From: Pyrococcus kukulkanii
GTDB lineage: Archaea > Methanobacteriota_B > Thermococci > Thermococcales > Thermococcaceae
Assembly: GCF_041647995.1 (NCBI RefSeq)
Contig: NZ_JARRIB010000004.1
Coordinates: forward strand, 1-64,000
Length of the DNA: 64,000 nucleotides
Direction: 5' to 3'
Shown: positions 18,771 to 29,191 of the stretch, in pieces
Position numbering within the stretch: position 1 is the first letter of the stretch
How the letters are laid out: every line of letters starts with the position of its first letter
Program-made: the position numbers and the translations under genes
Notes under the pieces: generated by a model
Database searches by the model: none
The model's input: only the letters and a program-made list of their open reading frames with translations
What the model was told of the DNA's origin: nothing

Positions 18771-21700
18771 TGAGGAAGGGATTTATAATTAATGCCTCGA
18801 TCCTCGTCCTCTTAATCCCCATAATCTTGCTTTTAGCTACTTATGAAGAGGTGTCATCTCAGGTAGCCCTCAGTCAAAGCGAGAGGACTTACTCTGAGAG
18901 AGTCTATCAGGTGATTTCTGCACTTCAGCTGGAATTTAAGAGAGCTTTGGAGATATCTGGAAAAAGGGCAATTATTGCTGTTATAGACTACGTTGCGGTA
19001 TCTGGAAACTTCATATCTCCAACGTATGGTGTCAACAACACGATAAGGGATCTGATTTTATCAGGTGGCTCTCCCTCAATTTCTGGATACGATGTAGAAA
19101 GAATCATGGGGAATCAGACCATAGAGGGATGGCTGAAAGAGGTGGCAAATCAACTTAGGAAACAAGGCTTAGTTTTTGGAATGGATGAAGATGAAATAAT
19201 AAGCAACACTGAGATTTTAGTTGCTCCTCTGGATTCATTTAGGATTGTGATTAAGGGAAGGATAAACAGGATAGTTGTTAAAGATGTCTCAGGTAAAGTA
19301 ATCTATGAGGGCAGCATTCCCGAGAAGGGCTATGTATATTCGGTGGTTGACTTGAACGGACTTGAGGATCCAATGTTTTCCGCCATTACGGGAGGTAGAT
19401 ACCAAAGGGTTTTGAGGGCATGCAAGTACGCTTATCCAGAGATCTTCACCAAGCCGATAAAGTTTTTGGAGGGAGCAGGGGTTAGTAGCTATTCCCCAGT
19501 GGTTGGAAGGTTCTCGACGGCAGTTTCTTCGGACACAATATATATCGGTGAAAGTTACCCTGGGGATGGGGCCTTAGCTTACGTTCTTAAGGAGGGAGAT
19601 TTCTCTCAAACAACATCTCCAATAATAGTGAACACAACTCTTGATGGAGAGATAGTTGATCCAACTGAAGTGCTCACGGAAGGTGGTATGGGTGTGCTTG
19701 TGTTTGGGAGCAGCGTGACTTGGTGTAATTACACCTATCCGTATAGAGTTGCTTTCACGATTCCCTCCGATTACATTGGAAAATTAGTCCTCTTAGAGTT
19801 TAACGCTACCCAGTATCCCTTTAGGATAATCCCACACTCTGGAGAATTTGGAGCATTAAGAATATATGGCTCTGACTGTGCAGAGGCCAGCTACTGGATA
19901 GAGTACTGGGGCAATGATAAAGTGCTTATCTGGCTAAGGCCAACGGTGACAACTTACTACATCTACTACTCAAAATCTGCAGATGTTCCCTTCTTGAGGG
20001 GTTCAATAACATCTGTCTTTGGAGCGAATTATACTGTTGATGTTAGGGTTTTGGCAGGGGAGAAAATATCTCTGTTCTCAACTCAGTCAACTCAGTTCTT
20101 TGTGAGGTATAATTTGTCGGCATCTTGGAACAATGACTTTAACGGAGGAATTGAGATAGGGTTTACAGGTGTAGGATTTTCAGGCGTTAGGGTTTGGGAA
20201 GTGTCTCTGGACTATCCTCAGACTGTTACCGATGTTCAAGTTCCCATATACCTAAACAGCACTATAGCCGGCCTAATTCCACACACCGTCACACCACCTA
20301 AAGCAAAGATAAAAGTCTACGCTGACAGTGAACTTACCAGAGAGCTCCCTTTCTGGATAGAATACTGGGACAATAGCGGGGCACTTATTTGGGTTAAGAC
20401 CGATATACCTAGCACCGTCTACATAGCCTACTCCGACTCTTTCCCATATACTAGAGGAGATGGAGATTCAGTATTCTTGTTCTTTGATGACTTCAATGAG
20501 AGTTCAATTAATGAGCTAGAACAGAAGTGGGTAATATTAGGTCAAATAGGTGGCCTAGACCCAACTGGGAATGGGACTCTTACAATATTAGGAGGGAATA
20601 GTGTATTAGCTCTTCGCACAAGAAACTCTCTCACTATCAACTACCAGTTTGCCGTTAGATTTAGGATGAGACCTAACTTTGAGTATAATGATGACTGGGA
20701 TGCTGGGATAGGGCTTGAGGATTATTATGTGAGCAATGAGGGCTATCGCCTCCTTCTGTTCACTGATGATATTGGGGATAGACAAGATTTCCTAGCCCAA
20801 CATCGTGCATGGTGGCGGTATGAAAGTTCAAGCTCAGATGAAAGGGGGGATTACTCGTTCCATACATATTCTGTTGAGATGACCAATTACTACAGAAGGA
20901 GAAGGAGATATCGTGGAGATTTCACGTTCAGAGATATAACCGCTTCAAATAGACAAGAGAATACTGGTAGTTGGAGCTTTAGATATCCGCTCCTTTACTT
21001 ATATCTCGTCATTGATAGTGAATCTCAATCAAGAGGGGCAATCTTTGATTGGATATTCATTAGAAGGTACATAGACCTAAGCTCACTCTCTCAAAGTATT
21101 ATTGAGCTTGGAACCCCAGTAACGTTCCAGTTCGTAGACAACTGGACTACTGAGAAGCTCTTCATTCTGAAGGACTGGAATGCCTTAGCCAGCTACTCAC
21201 CTGGCACTTGGTTCATATCAAGCCCCAATAGGTATGAGGTTAGAATTAACACAACACTAGGCCTAAACTTCACTTACACTCATGAACCTCAAGCCTCTTC
21301 CGAAACTTCCCAAGCTTACATTTCTGGAGCTGTAATATCGCCAATTTCAGTCTATCTGGTTGTCAGCAATACTCTCAATAATGCTGGATACTTCTCTTGG
21401 GTGATCTGGGGAACATCGTACATAGAGTATTCACCCCGGCTCTTAGAGGAAGAAACTAAGCCACCAGAGAATCTTGCGAAGGTTTATGACATTGAGCCTT
21501 TTCTGCTCTGCATAAACGAGCAGGAAAGGGTTGGCAATAAAGAGGGTGAAATAGGATACTTCGGCGTTTCATGGGGCATGTCCTTCTTTGAGAGGCTTGA
21601 GGGGAGCACGGAGAATCATGAGAAATACATCACCCTTGCAAAAGGAATGCAGGAAGAGCTTGGCCTTGCCAAAAATGGACTCTACTATCCGATAGGATTA

Positions 21701-22003
21701 GTGAGCTTCATGATACCAACAGATAGTATGACCTATTATTTTGATGAGAAACTCAATAGGCTATTTCTGACAGTTCTTCAAAAACCTCCAGAAGAATATG
21801 TCAATAGTGTTGACTTCTGCTTTCTTGATCACTATTTCCCAGGGAAGCTTTCCATTAATAGCCCAGTTTGTAAACAACAGACGTACAGGGTTTATGGAAT
21901 TTCAGACTCTCCTGATAGGAAGGGAGTCTACTTCTTTATTGACAACACAACTGCCATGTCTCTATTTGGTATCACAGGTGCATCTGAATTGTTGCAGAAG
22001 TAG
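18770..22003 (+). CDS. Very large pilin-leader surface protein with DUF2341 domains
   Basis: About 1077 residues. The ATG at 18770 overlaps the previous TGA (TGATG) and has GAGGGAG upstream; a start at 18755 is weaker. The leader is MRKGFIINASILVLLIPIIL. Two DUF2341-type modules are seen (CNYTYPYRVAFTIPSDYIG near 320 and LDYPQTVTDVQVPIYLNS near 485), a family common in archaeal surface proteins. A jelly-roll-like segment with Arg-rich YYRRRRRYR follows. Three Cys near the end may form disulphides. A probable surface adhesin or filament component, the last of the six pilin-like genes. Confidence 0.6.
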   Translation: MRKGFIINASILVLLIPIILLLATYEEVSSQVALSQSERTYSERVYQVISALQLEFKRALEISGKRAIIAVIDYVAVSGNFISPTYGVNNTIRDLILSGGSPSISGYDVERIMGNQTIEGWLKEVANQLRKQGLVFGMDEDEIISNTEILVAPLDSFRIVIKGRINRIVVKDVSGKVIYEGSIPEKGYVYSVVDLNGLEDPMFSAITGGRYQRVLRACKYAYPEIFTKPIKFLEGAGVSSYSPVVGRFSTAVSSDTIYIGESYPGDGALAYVLKEGDFSQTTSPIIVNTTLDGEIVDPTEVLTEGGMGVLVFGSSVTWCNYTYPYRVAFTIPSDYIGKLVLLEFNATQYPFRIIPHSGEFGALRIYGSDCAEASYWIEYWGNDKVLIWLRPTVTTYYIYYSKSADVPFLRGSITSVFGANYTVDVRVLAGEKISLFSTQSTQFFVRYNLSASWNNDFNGGIEIGFTGVGFSGVRVWEVSLDYPQTVTDVQVPIYLNSTIAGLIPHTVTPPKAKIKVYADSELTRELPFWIEYWDNSGALIWVKTDIPSTVYIAYSDSFPYTRGDGDSVFLFFDDFNESSINELEQKWVILGQIGGLDPTGNGTLTILGGNSVLALRTRNSLTINYQFAVRFRMRPNFEYNDDWDAGIGLEDYYVSNEGYRLLLFTDDIGDRQDFLAQHRAWWRYESSSSDERGDYSFHTYSVEMTNYYRRRRRYRGDFTFRDITASNRQENTGSWSFRYPLLYLYLVIDSESQSRGAIFDWIFIRRYIDLSSLSQSIIELGTPVTFQFVDNWTTEKLFILKDWNALASYSPGTWFISSPNRYEVRINTTLGLNFTYTHEPQASSETSQAYISGAVISPISVYLVVSNTLNNAGYFSWVIWGTSYIEYSPRLLEEETKPPENLAKVYDIEPFLLCINEQERVGNKEGEIGYFGVSWGMSFFERLEGSTENHEKYITLAKGMQEELGLAKNGLYYPIGLVSFMIPTDSMTYYFDEKLNRLFLTVLQKPPEEYVNSVDFCFLDHYFPGKLSINSPVCKQQTYRVYGISDSPDRKGVYFFIDNTTAMSLFGITGASELLQK

Positions 22004-22023
22004 AGACAAGGAGGTGGCTTATC

Positions 22024-22743
22024 TTGGATATAATAAATATACTAGACAGAATAGGATGTTGGACTCAAAACGTGATAAAAGTGCTTAAGCTTTTTTTCTT
22101 CCCTAAACCCTTAAATAGGCCTCCAAAAATCAGACTTAAAAAGTATACAATCCATGAAACATTCAGCCTATATCTTCAGCTTGTTTTCATACTATACCTT
22201 GTCATAGGGGTTTTGATGATAATAGCAAAAATGCCAATTCATGCTGTTCTTGCCTTATGTATTGTGGCATACCTTGCTATTAGGTTTATATTGATCGCTG
22301 GAGCTAATTTTATCATTAATGTCCCCGCATATAGATTTTTTTATTATGGTCTTGTAGGCATATCCTCTGTGGCGTTTGTTGGATATATGATCCTAAGAAG
22401 AATTAAAAATGACCCGATGTACTTGTATGGGTTTATTGGGAGCATTACAGTTGTCGTTCTTGCGTTTAGGAGTTATTTTAAGGTAAGATTTGGGAGAGAT
22501 TACACATACGGTGTCGTAGAAGAGGTAAAGGGTGAGCTAGCGAAAGTATTTGTGCATGATGATATTAGTGCCAATGTTAAGCCTGGCTATTACTGGGTGA
22601 CGTGTAACCTTAAAGTTAAACCAGGAGATTTAGTTAAGATTGCTATAGAGAACAAAACATTAAGAGGTGCCATCCCTAAGGGGGTTATTGAGGTTGCTCA
22701 ATCCTCCCAAACCAAAACCGAGCCAAAGGCTGAGACCGAGTAA
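22024..22743 (+). CDS. DUF2101-type membrane protein
   Basis: 239 residues from a TTG start with an excellent GGAGGTGG (22010-22017) upstream; no other start has one. Four membrane helices lie at about 48-70, 72-95, 103-125 and 135-150. They are followed by a soluble beta-domain (YGVVEEVKGELAKVFVHDDI) and a Lys/Glu tail. I recall this layout as the Thermococcales DUF2101 family. It follows the pilin-like run by 20 bases, so it could be a platform or export partner for it (inference). Its end overlaps the next gene on the other strand by 46 bases. Confidence 0.6.
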   Translation: MDIINILDRIGCWTQNVIKVLKLFFFPKPLNRPPKIRLKKYTIHETFSLYLQLVFILYLVIGVLMIIAKMPIHAVLALCIVAYLAIRFILIAGANFIINVPAYRFFYYGLVGISSVAFVGYMILRRIKNDPMYLYGFIGSITVVVLAFRSYFKVRFGRDYTYGVVEEVKGELAKVFVHDDISANVKPGYYWVTCNLKVKPGDLVKIAIENKTLRGAIPKGVIEVAQSSQTKTEPKAETE

Positions 22744-22967
22744 AGTATGAGGAGATATATTGAAGTCACAGGCTCCTTTCCGTAAGTCTTTACGAATCCT
22801 TCTCCCTTTGCTGGAATGAGCAAGCTTTCAACGCTCTCCCCTTTTATCATTACGGAGTCGTTAGAAAGTTCAAGCTCAATCCCTAACCCATGGCAAATCC
22901 TCTCAATGAACTTAACAAACTCACTCCACCTAGTTATCCTAACTCTGTAATATATCGTGTATCCCAA
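22698..22967 (-). CDS. Small conserved-looking protein of unknown function
   Basis: 89 residues starting at a TTG with GGTGAT just upstream on the minus strand. It begins MGYTIYYRVRITRWSEFVKF and has a compact alpha/beta look (FVKFIERICHGLGIELEL). No motif points to a function. Its promoter region abuts that of the divergent C/D-box RNA on the plus strand. The 3' end overlaps the DUF2101 gene tail. Confidence 0.5.
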   Translation of the reverse strand: MGYTIYYRVRITRWSEFVKFIERICHGLGIELELSNDSVMIKGESVESLLIPAKGEGFVKTYGKEPVTSIYLLILYSVSAFGSVLVWED

Positions 22968-22995
22968 AGTATCACCATTAATAGTAAAAGCTAAA

Positions 22996-23008
22996 CCTTA
23001 AAAAGTTT
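22996..23008 (+). promoter_or_regulatory. TATA-like element for the C/D-box RNA
   Basis: CCTTAAAAAGTTT lies about 25 bases before the expected 5' end of the guide RNA at ~23020, the normal archaeal TATA-to-start distance. Confidence 0.45.
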
Positions 23009-23018
23009 ATTCTTCAGA

Positions 23019-23086
23019 ATTCCGTGATGATGACTAAACCCGTTGCTGAAGGAAAAGATGATGACAGGATCGACTAGCTGATCTCT
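23019..23086 (+). ncRNA. C/D-box guide sRNA (2'-O-methylation guide)
   Basis: All four boxes are present in order with archaeal spacing: C box GTGATGA (23024-23030), D' box CTGA (23046-23049), C' box ATGATGA (23058-23064) and D box CTGA (23078-23081). The guide before D' is TGACTAAACCCGTTG (15 nt) and the guide before D is CAGGATCGACTAG (13 nt). It would pair with rRNA or tRNA and direct fibrillarin to the base paired five positions before each D box. Its last part is antisense to the 3' end of guaAA (stop at 23074-23076). Targets were not determined. Confidence 0.85.
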
Positions 23087-23643
23087 CCGCAAATCTTGGC
23101 GAAGTTCCTAAGTACTTCAGCTCCGTGCTCCGTGTGCGCGACCTCCGGGTGGAACTGAACCCCATAGATTGGCAACTTTTCGTGTTTCATTGCCTCTATC
23201 GGGCACGTCTCGCTCTTGGCCAACAACTTAAATCCTGGGGGAAGCTCCTTAACTTCATCCATGTGGCTCTCCCAGACCTTGAGCTTCTTCGGCAATCCTT
23301 CGAAGATATCATCCTCATCAACGATTTCGATCTCAACTAAGCTGTACTCGGCTTTCTCCCCCCTACCAACTTTTCCTCCAAAGAACTTAGCGATCAGCTG
23401 GTGCCCCAGGCAGATCCCCAGGATCGGGACGTTGAATTCCTCGTAGTTCTCAAGGATCTTTTCGCAGTTGCCCGTGTTCTCCAAGCTTGGGCCGCCCGAG
23501 AATATTATTCCCTTCGGATTCATATTCTTTATCTCCTCTAGGGGAGTGGTGTTGGGGATTATCTTGGCCTCAACCCCGAAGTAGCGGAGTGTCCTCCAAA
23601 TCCTGTGCACGTATTGACCTCCGTTATCCATGATAACTATCAT
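23074..23643 (-). CDS. guaAA: GMP synthase subunit A (glutamine amidotransferase)
   Basis: 189 residues starting [20 protein letters not shown], the usual length for the separate archaeal subunit. The class I amidotransferase core is visible: FSGGPS, nucleophile Cys in LGICLGHQ, and the His/Glu pair in [14 protein letters not shown]. It releases ammonia from glutamine for the ATP-pyrophosphatase subunit GuaAB, making GMP from XMP. GAGGAGGTG just before this ATG decides the start over a longer frame from 23694. A toxin-antitoxin pair separates it from guaAB. Confidence 0.96.
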   Translation of the reverse strand: MIVIMDNGGQYVHRIWRTLRYFGVEAKIIPNTTPLEEIKNMNPKGIIFSGGPSLENTGNCEKILENYEEFNVPILGICLGHQLIAKFFGGKVGRGEKAEYSLVEIEIVDEDDIFEGLPKKLKVWESHMDEVKELPPGFKLLAKSETCPIEAMKHEKLPIYGVQFHPEVAHTEHGAEVLRNFAKICGEIS

Positions 23644-23752
23644 TTCTTTCACCTCCTCTAAGACGAAGGAGATAATCGGTAGGATCTTCCTCAAAGTTTT
23701 CGGGGGTTACCTTCTTACGAATTTTCCTTGCAAGCTCTATGAGATCATCCAT
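23624..23752 (-). CDS. Small protein resembling the C-terminus of the neighbouring antitoxin
   Basis: 42 residues, ATG at 23752 with GGTGAT upstream that overlaps the toxin stop. Its 20-residue stretch [20 protein letters not shown] is 11/20 identical to [20 protein letters not shown] at the end of the AF2212-like antitoxin gene upstream. The N-terminal DNA-binding barrel is missing, so it is only the toxin-binding tail. It overlaps guaAA by 20 bases. It may be a duplicated and truncated antitoxin remnant or a mini-antitoxin. Confidence 0.6.
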   Translation of the reverse strand: MDDLIELARKIRKKVTPENFEEDPTDYLLRLRGGERNDSYHG

Positions 23753-23756
23753 AATA

Positions 23757-24209
23757 TCACCGGTTTTTGGTTTTAATGAACCTAAAGAACTCATCTGCTT
23801 CTTCGAGAAGGTAAAATGTCTTTATTCCAATAGACTTTGCGACCATTGCCATTTTCCTGTCATTTGTTATTAAAATTGCATTTAAATGCTTGGCAGTCGC
23901 GATAAAATATAGATCGGGAACTCTGTGTGAAGTTAAAAATGCTAACCCTCTAATGGTGTCAATAATCTCACTCTCTCCAATGAATTCATCTATGAGGGAT
24001 CTGTACTCCTCCCAAGCTTCTTTGGTTAGATCGTCGGGTAAAAATCTTGAGATAACTGATATAAATTCAAATTCACCTAAGCGGGGAGAATATAAGACCA
24101 GTTCCCCCTCCTCTGCCAGAATTGCAATTTTCTTGGCAACTTCAGTTCGATCTGGATAAAAATTGGAGAATAAATTAATGATAACTGAGGTGTCTATAAC
24201 GACTCTCAT
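23757..24209 (-). CDS. vapC: VapC-type toxin, PIN-domain ribonuclease
   Basis: 150 residues. PIN-domain acidic residues are in place: Asp in [12 protein letters not shown], Glu in [12 protein letters not shown], Asp in [12 protein letters not shown] and Asp in LITNDRKMA. These bind Mg and cut RNA. The start overlaps the antitoxin stop by 4 bases (ATGA), a standard toxin-antitoxin layout. It is inserted between the two GMP synthase genes on the same strand. Confidence 0.85.
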   Translation of the reverse strand: MRVVIDTSVIINLFSNFYPDRTEVAKKIAILAEEGELVLYSPRLGEFEFISVISRFLPDDLTKEAWEEYRSLIDEFIGESEIIDTIRGLAFLTSHRVPDLYFIATAKHLNAILITNDRKMAMVAKSIGIKTFYLLEEADEFFRFIKTKNR

Positions 24210-24409
24210 CTCCTCTCCTCCCTAAGGCGGGCAAGATACTCTTCAGGACTTTCTTTAAACTTTTCTGGGGTTATTATTTTTCTGAACTTTTCTGTTCTCT
24301 CTATTATTCCTTTTTTGTATATTTTTACAACTAAGACTTCTCCATCTTTTAAGTTGAGGGGCTTTAGAGGTTTTAGTACTCCATTTTCATAAATTACCTC
24401 AATTGTCAA
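24206..24409 (-). CDS. AF2212-like (DUF104) antitoxin
   Basis: 67 residues from a TTG at 24409 preceded by GGGAGG. It reads [20 protein letters not shown], the canonical opening of AF2212-like antitoxins, a small beta-barrel followed by a toxin-binding tail ending [16 protein letters not shown] at 24430 is also open but adds seven residues that overlap the ribosome site. It neutralises the adjacent PIN toxin and probably represses the pair. Confidence 0.85.
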   Translation of the reverse strand: MTIEVIYENGVLKPLKPLNLKDGEVLVVKIYKKGIIERTEKFRKIITPEKFKESPEEYLARLREERR

Positions 24410-24465
24410 AGGTCCTCCCAACTCTCTCACCTTAGTGTTCTTACGGTAAAATTAGGATAAAAAGT

Positions 24466-25389
24466 TCACTCGAACTCAATGGTTGCAGGTGGTTTGTTGG
24501 TTATATCATATAGAACCCTTCCAACTTGAGGAATCTCGCTGGTTATCCTGAAGGCTATCCTCTGCAGGACTTCCCAGGGGACGTTCATGGCATTGGCCGT
24601 CATTCCATCTACGCTCTCGACTATCCTAACGGCAATCGTCTCCTTGTACGCCCTTATATCACCTTGAACTCCAACTGTTTTAACTCCCAACAGAACTGCA
24701 AAGGCCTGCCATGGCTTGAGGCCCGCCTTTTCAACTTCCTCCTCTACTATAGCATTCGCCTCCCTGACGATCGCTATCTTTTCAGGGGTTACCTCCCCTA
24801 TGACCCTGACCGCAAGGCCGGGGCCTGGGAAGGGCATCCTGTTGTAGATCTTTTCAGGGAGGCCCAATTCTTTGGCCAGTTGCCTGACCTCGTCCTTGTA
24901 AAGATCCCTTAAGGGTTCGATTAGCTTGAGGTTGAGCCTCTCCGGTAAGCCCCCAACGTTGTGGTGGCTCTTTATCTTTCCTTTGCTCTCTATCCAGTCC
25001 GGGGCGATCGTTCCTTGAATTAAGTACTCGGCTCCGATTTCCTTGGCGACCTCCTCGAATACCTCTATGAAGACGCGACCGATTATCTTCCTCTTCTCCT
25101 CTGGGTCTGTAACTCCCTTCAAGGCCTCAAAGAACCTGTCCTGGGCGTCAACGTAATGGAGGTTCATGCCAAACTCGTCCCTGAAAGTTTTGACGACGAA
25201 CTCCGGCTCCCCCTTCCTTAGGAAGCCCGTGTTAACGAAGACCGCATGCAGTCTATCTCCGATGGCTTTATGAGCTAGAACTGCGGCAGTTGAGCTGTCA
25301 ACTCCACCCGAGAGGGCTATTATCGCCTTAGCATCCCCAACGGTTTCCCTGATCTCTCTAACTTTCTCCTCTATGAACTTCTCCCACAT
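24466..25389 (-). CDS. guaAB: GMP synthase subunit B (ATP pyrophosphatase)
   Basis: 307 residues from [27 protein letters not shown] directly before this ATG favours it over an ATG 39 bases upstream. The PP-loop is [13 protein letters not shown], and the C-terminal dimer domain ends [20 protein letters not shown]. It adenylates XMP and receives ammonia from GuaAA. The two subunits would normally be adjacent; here about 800 bases of toxin-antitoxin DNA lie between them. Confidence 0.96.
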   Translation of the reverse strand: MWEKFIEEKVREIRETVGDAKAIIALSGGVDSSTAAVLAHKAIGDRLHAVFVNTGFLRKGEPEFVVKTFRDEFGMNLHYVDAQDRFFEALKGVTDPEEKRKIIGRVFIEVFEEVAKEIGAEYLIQGTIAPDWIESKGKIKSHHNVGGLPERLNLKLIEPLRDLYKDEVRQLAKELGLPEKIYNRMPFPGPGLAVRVIGEVTPEKIAIVREANAIVEEEVEKAGLKPWQAFAVLLGVKTVGVQGDIRAYKETIAVRIVESVDGMTANAMNVPWEVLQRIAFRITSEIPQVGRVLYDITNKPPATIEFE

Positions 25390-25729
25390 CCCTCTCACCT
25401 TATCAAGATCTTGTCTAAAATATGCCACATTTAAAGTTTATTTTGACATATATTTGGCAACTTATTACCTCTGTATCGAGCTCTTCTACTTAAAAAATAT
25501 TTTAAGATTTCCTTGGTAAAACTAAGACTAACGACTAGCTAGCGTAACGGGTGAATGTATTTAAAACTTAATTTAGTAAACTCTGCTAAGATATGACAGA
25601 GTTTGCCGAATTAATATGGCTATTTTTCAATAAATAAAGCAATATTTGACTAAAATTCAAAATTTATGAGAAACATTTCTACAAACTTAAAAAAACAAGA
25701 CAAAGAAAAACATTACGGGAGGCTTTCAC
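25390..25729. other. AT-rich intergenic region with two palindromes
   Basis: No gene seen. It contains the guaAB promoter side (TTTAAATG on the minus strand) and the upstream region of the AAA ATPase. CTTAAAA/TTTTAAG (25489-25506, 4-base loop) and AAACTCTG/CAGAGTTT (25578-25604, 11-base loop) are inverted repeats that could be operators or hairpins. The stretch is strongly AT-rich. Confidence 0.5.
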
Positions 25730-27885
<2,156 letters not shown>

Positions 27886-27953
27886 TTAGCCAAAATTATG
27901 TAAAATTCACCGCATTTTTAAAGGTTATTTTTACATGTTTTTATCAACGGATG

Positions 27954-28007
27954 ATGTTCTGTAGACAGTCCAACCATTTATAAATAGATGGACTACTGAC
28001 AGAACAT
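27954..28007. promoter_or_regulatory. Imperfect inverted repeat flanking a TATA-like centre
   Basis: ATGTTCTGT (27954-27962) pairs with ACAGAACAT (27999-28007), and inside it AGTCCA (27967-27972) pairs with TGGACT (27989-27994). The centre is ATTTATAAAT (27976-27985), itself palindromic and TATA-like. This could be an operator around a promoter or the end of an old mobile element. It is about 140 bases before the transporter gene, which has its own nearer TATA-like ACATTTAAAAAC (about 28104-28115). Confidence 0.5.
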
Positions 28008-28017
28008 AAAAAGCGTT

Positions 28018-28114
28018 ATGTTGGAGCCCATTGAAATTCCCAAGAATGCGCTGGCTATCTCAGCGTTATAGTAAGCTTGAGGAAATGGCTCTTAGTTTGA
28101 TAACCTACATTTAA
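28018..28114 (+). pseudogene. Short coding-like relic
   Basis: From ATG 28018 the frame reads MLEPIEIPKNALAISAL then TAG. A shifted frame continues SKLEEMALSLITYI then TAA (28114). The peptide looks coding and directly follows the inverted repeat with a TATA-like centre. It may be the 5' stub of a lost gene, possibly a transposase; the family was not identified. Confidence 0.3.
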
Positions 28115-28147
28115 AAACTCGGTGCTTAGGGAAATTCGGTGGTGGAG

Positions 28148-29191
28148 ATGAAGAAGGCGGTTGCAATAGCTTTGGTTCTGCTAACGTTCCTGGGACTTGG
28201 ATGCATAAGCTCTCAGGAACAACAAACTCCGAGGACTCTAACGGTTTACGCCTACGACAGCCTTGAATACTGGCTCAAGGAGGTAATTCCCGAGTTCGAG
28301 AAGGAGTACAACGTCAAAGTCAACCTCGTCTTGGTGGGAAGTACGGGGGAGTTGGTTAACAGGCTCATCCTTGAGAAGGACAATCCTCAGGCTGATGTTG
28401 TGGTTGGAATCGACAACACGTTCATGGCCAAGGCAATAAACGCCGGAGTTCTTGAGAAGTTCAGGCTCAGGAACTTCGACGTAATAAGGAAGGACATACT
28501 AGAATACTTCCCCGCGGATGACTATTTAACTCCATTCGACTACGGTTTTCTGGCCTTCAACTACAGGACTGACATGATAGAAGAGCCACCGAAGAGCCTC
28601 GATGAGTTGATAACGCCTGAGTGGAAGGGGAAGATAATAATCGAAGATCCAAGAACTAGCTCTCCCGGCTTAGCATTCATGCTGTGGACGATAGCCGTTT
28701 ACGGAAATTCTTGGCTCGAGTATTGGGCGAAGCTCAGGAACAACGTTCAGATAGTTAAGGGCTGGAGCGCCGCATGGGAGGCCTTCAGCAAGGGTGAGTA
28801 TCCGGTAGTTCTCAGCTATGCTACTTCTCCGGCAGCCGTTGTGTACTACGACAACAAGACGAACGTTAAGGCAGTTCAGTTCAGGAGGGGCAATTTCATC
28901 CAGGTGGAGGGGGCCGGAATAGTTAAGGGGACGAAAAACAGGGATCTCGCCGAGAAGTTCATAGAGTTCCTTATAAGTGAGAAGGCTCAAGAGAAGTTGC
29001 CAACGACCCAGTGGATGTACCCGGTAAACAAGAACGTCAAGCTACCCGAGGTCTACAAGTACGCCCTCAACGTTACCAAGCCGATCTCCCTTGATCCTGG
29101 GCTCGTTATGGAGAACCTCGATAAGTGGCTGAAGCAGTGGACTGCTGTCGTCGTTGAGGGCAAGAGTCCCCAGGAGGCAATTAAAGGATGA
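28148..29191 (+). CDS. ABC transporter substrate-binding lipoprotein, probably thiamine
   Basis: 347 residues. A lipobox LGLGC (Cys 19) ends the signal peptide, so it is lipid-anchored outside the membrane. The mature part matches the thiamine-binding TbpA group: LTVYAYDSLEYWLKEVIPEF, ADVVVGIDNTFMAKAINAG, and the ligand-loop region VVLSYATSPAAVVYYD. ATG 28148 follows GGTGGTGGAG; a GTG at 28139 is also open. Unusually, it faces the ATPase and permease genes tail to tail, overlapping the ATPase end by 11 bases. Confidence 0.75.
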   Translation: MKKAVAIALVLLTFLGLGCISSQEQQTPRTLTVYAYDSLEYWLKEVIPEFEKEYNVKVNLVLVGSTGELVNRLILEKDNPQADVVVGIDNTFMAKAINAGVLEKFRLRNFDVIRKDILEYFPADDYLTPFDYGFLAFNYRTDMIEEPPKSLDELITPEWKGKIIIEDPRTSSPGLAFMLWTIAVYGNSWLEYWAKLRNNVQIVKGWSAAWEAFSKGEYPVVLSYATSPAAVVYYDNKTNVKAVQFRRGNFIQVEGAGIVKGTKNRDLAEKFIEFLISEKAQEKLPTTQWMYPVNKNVKLPEVYKYALNVTKPISLDPGLVMENLDKWLKQWTAVVVEGKSPQEAIKG

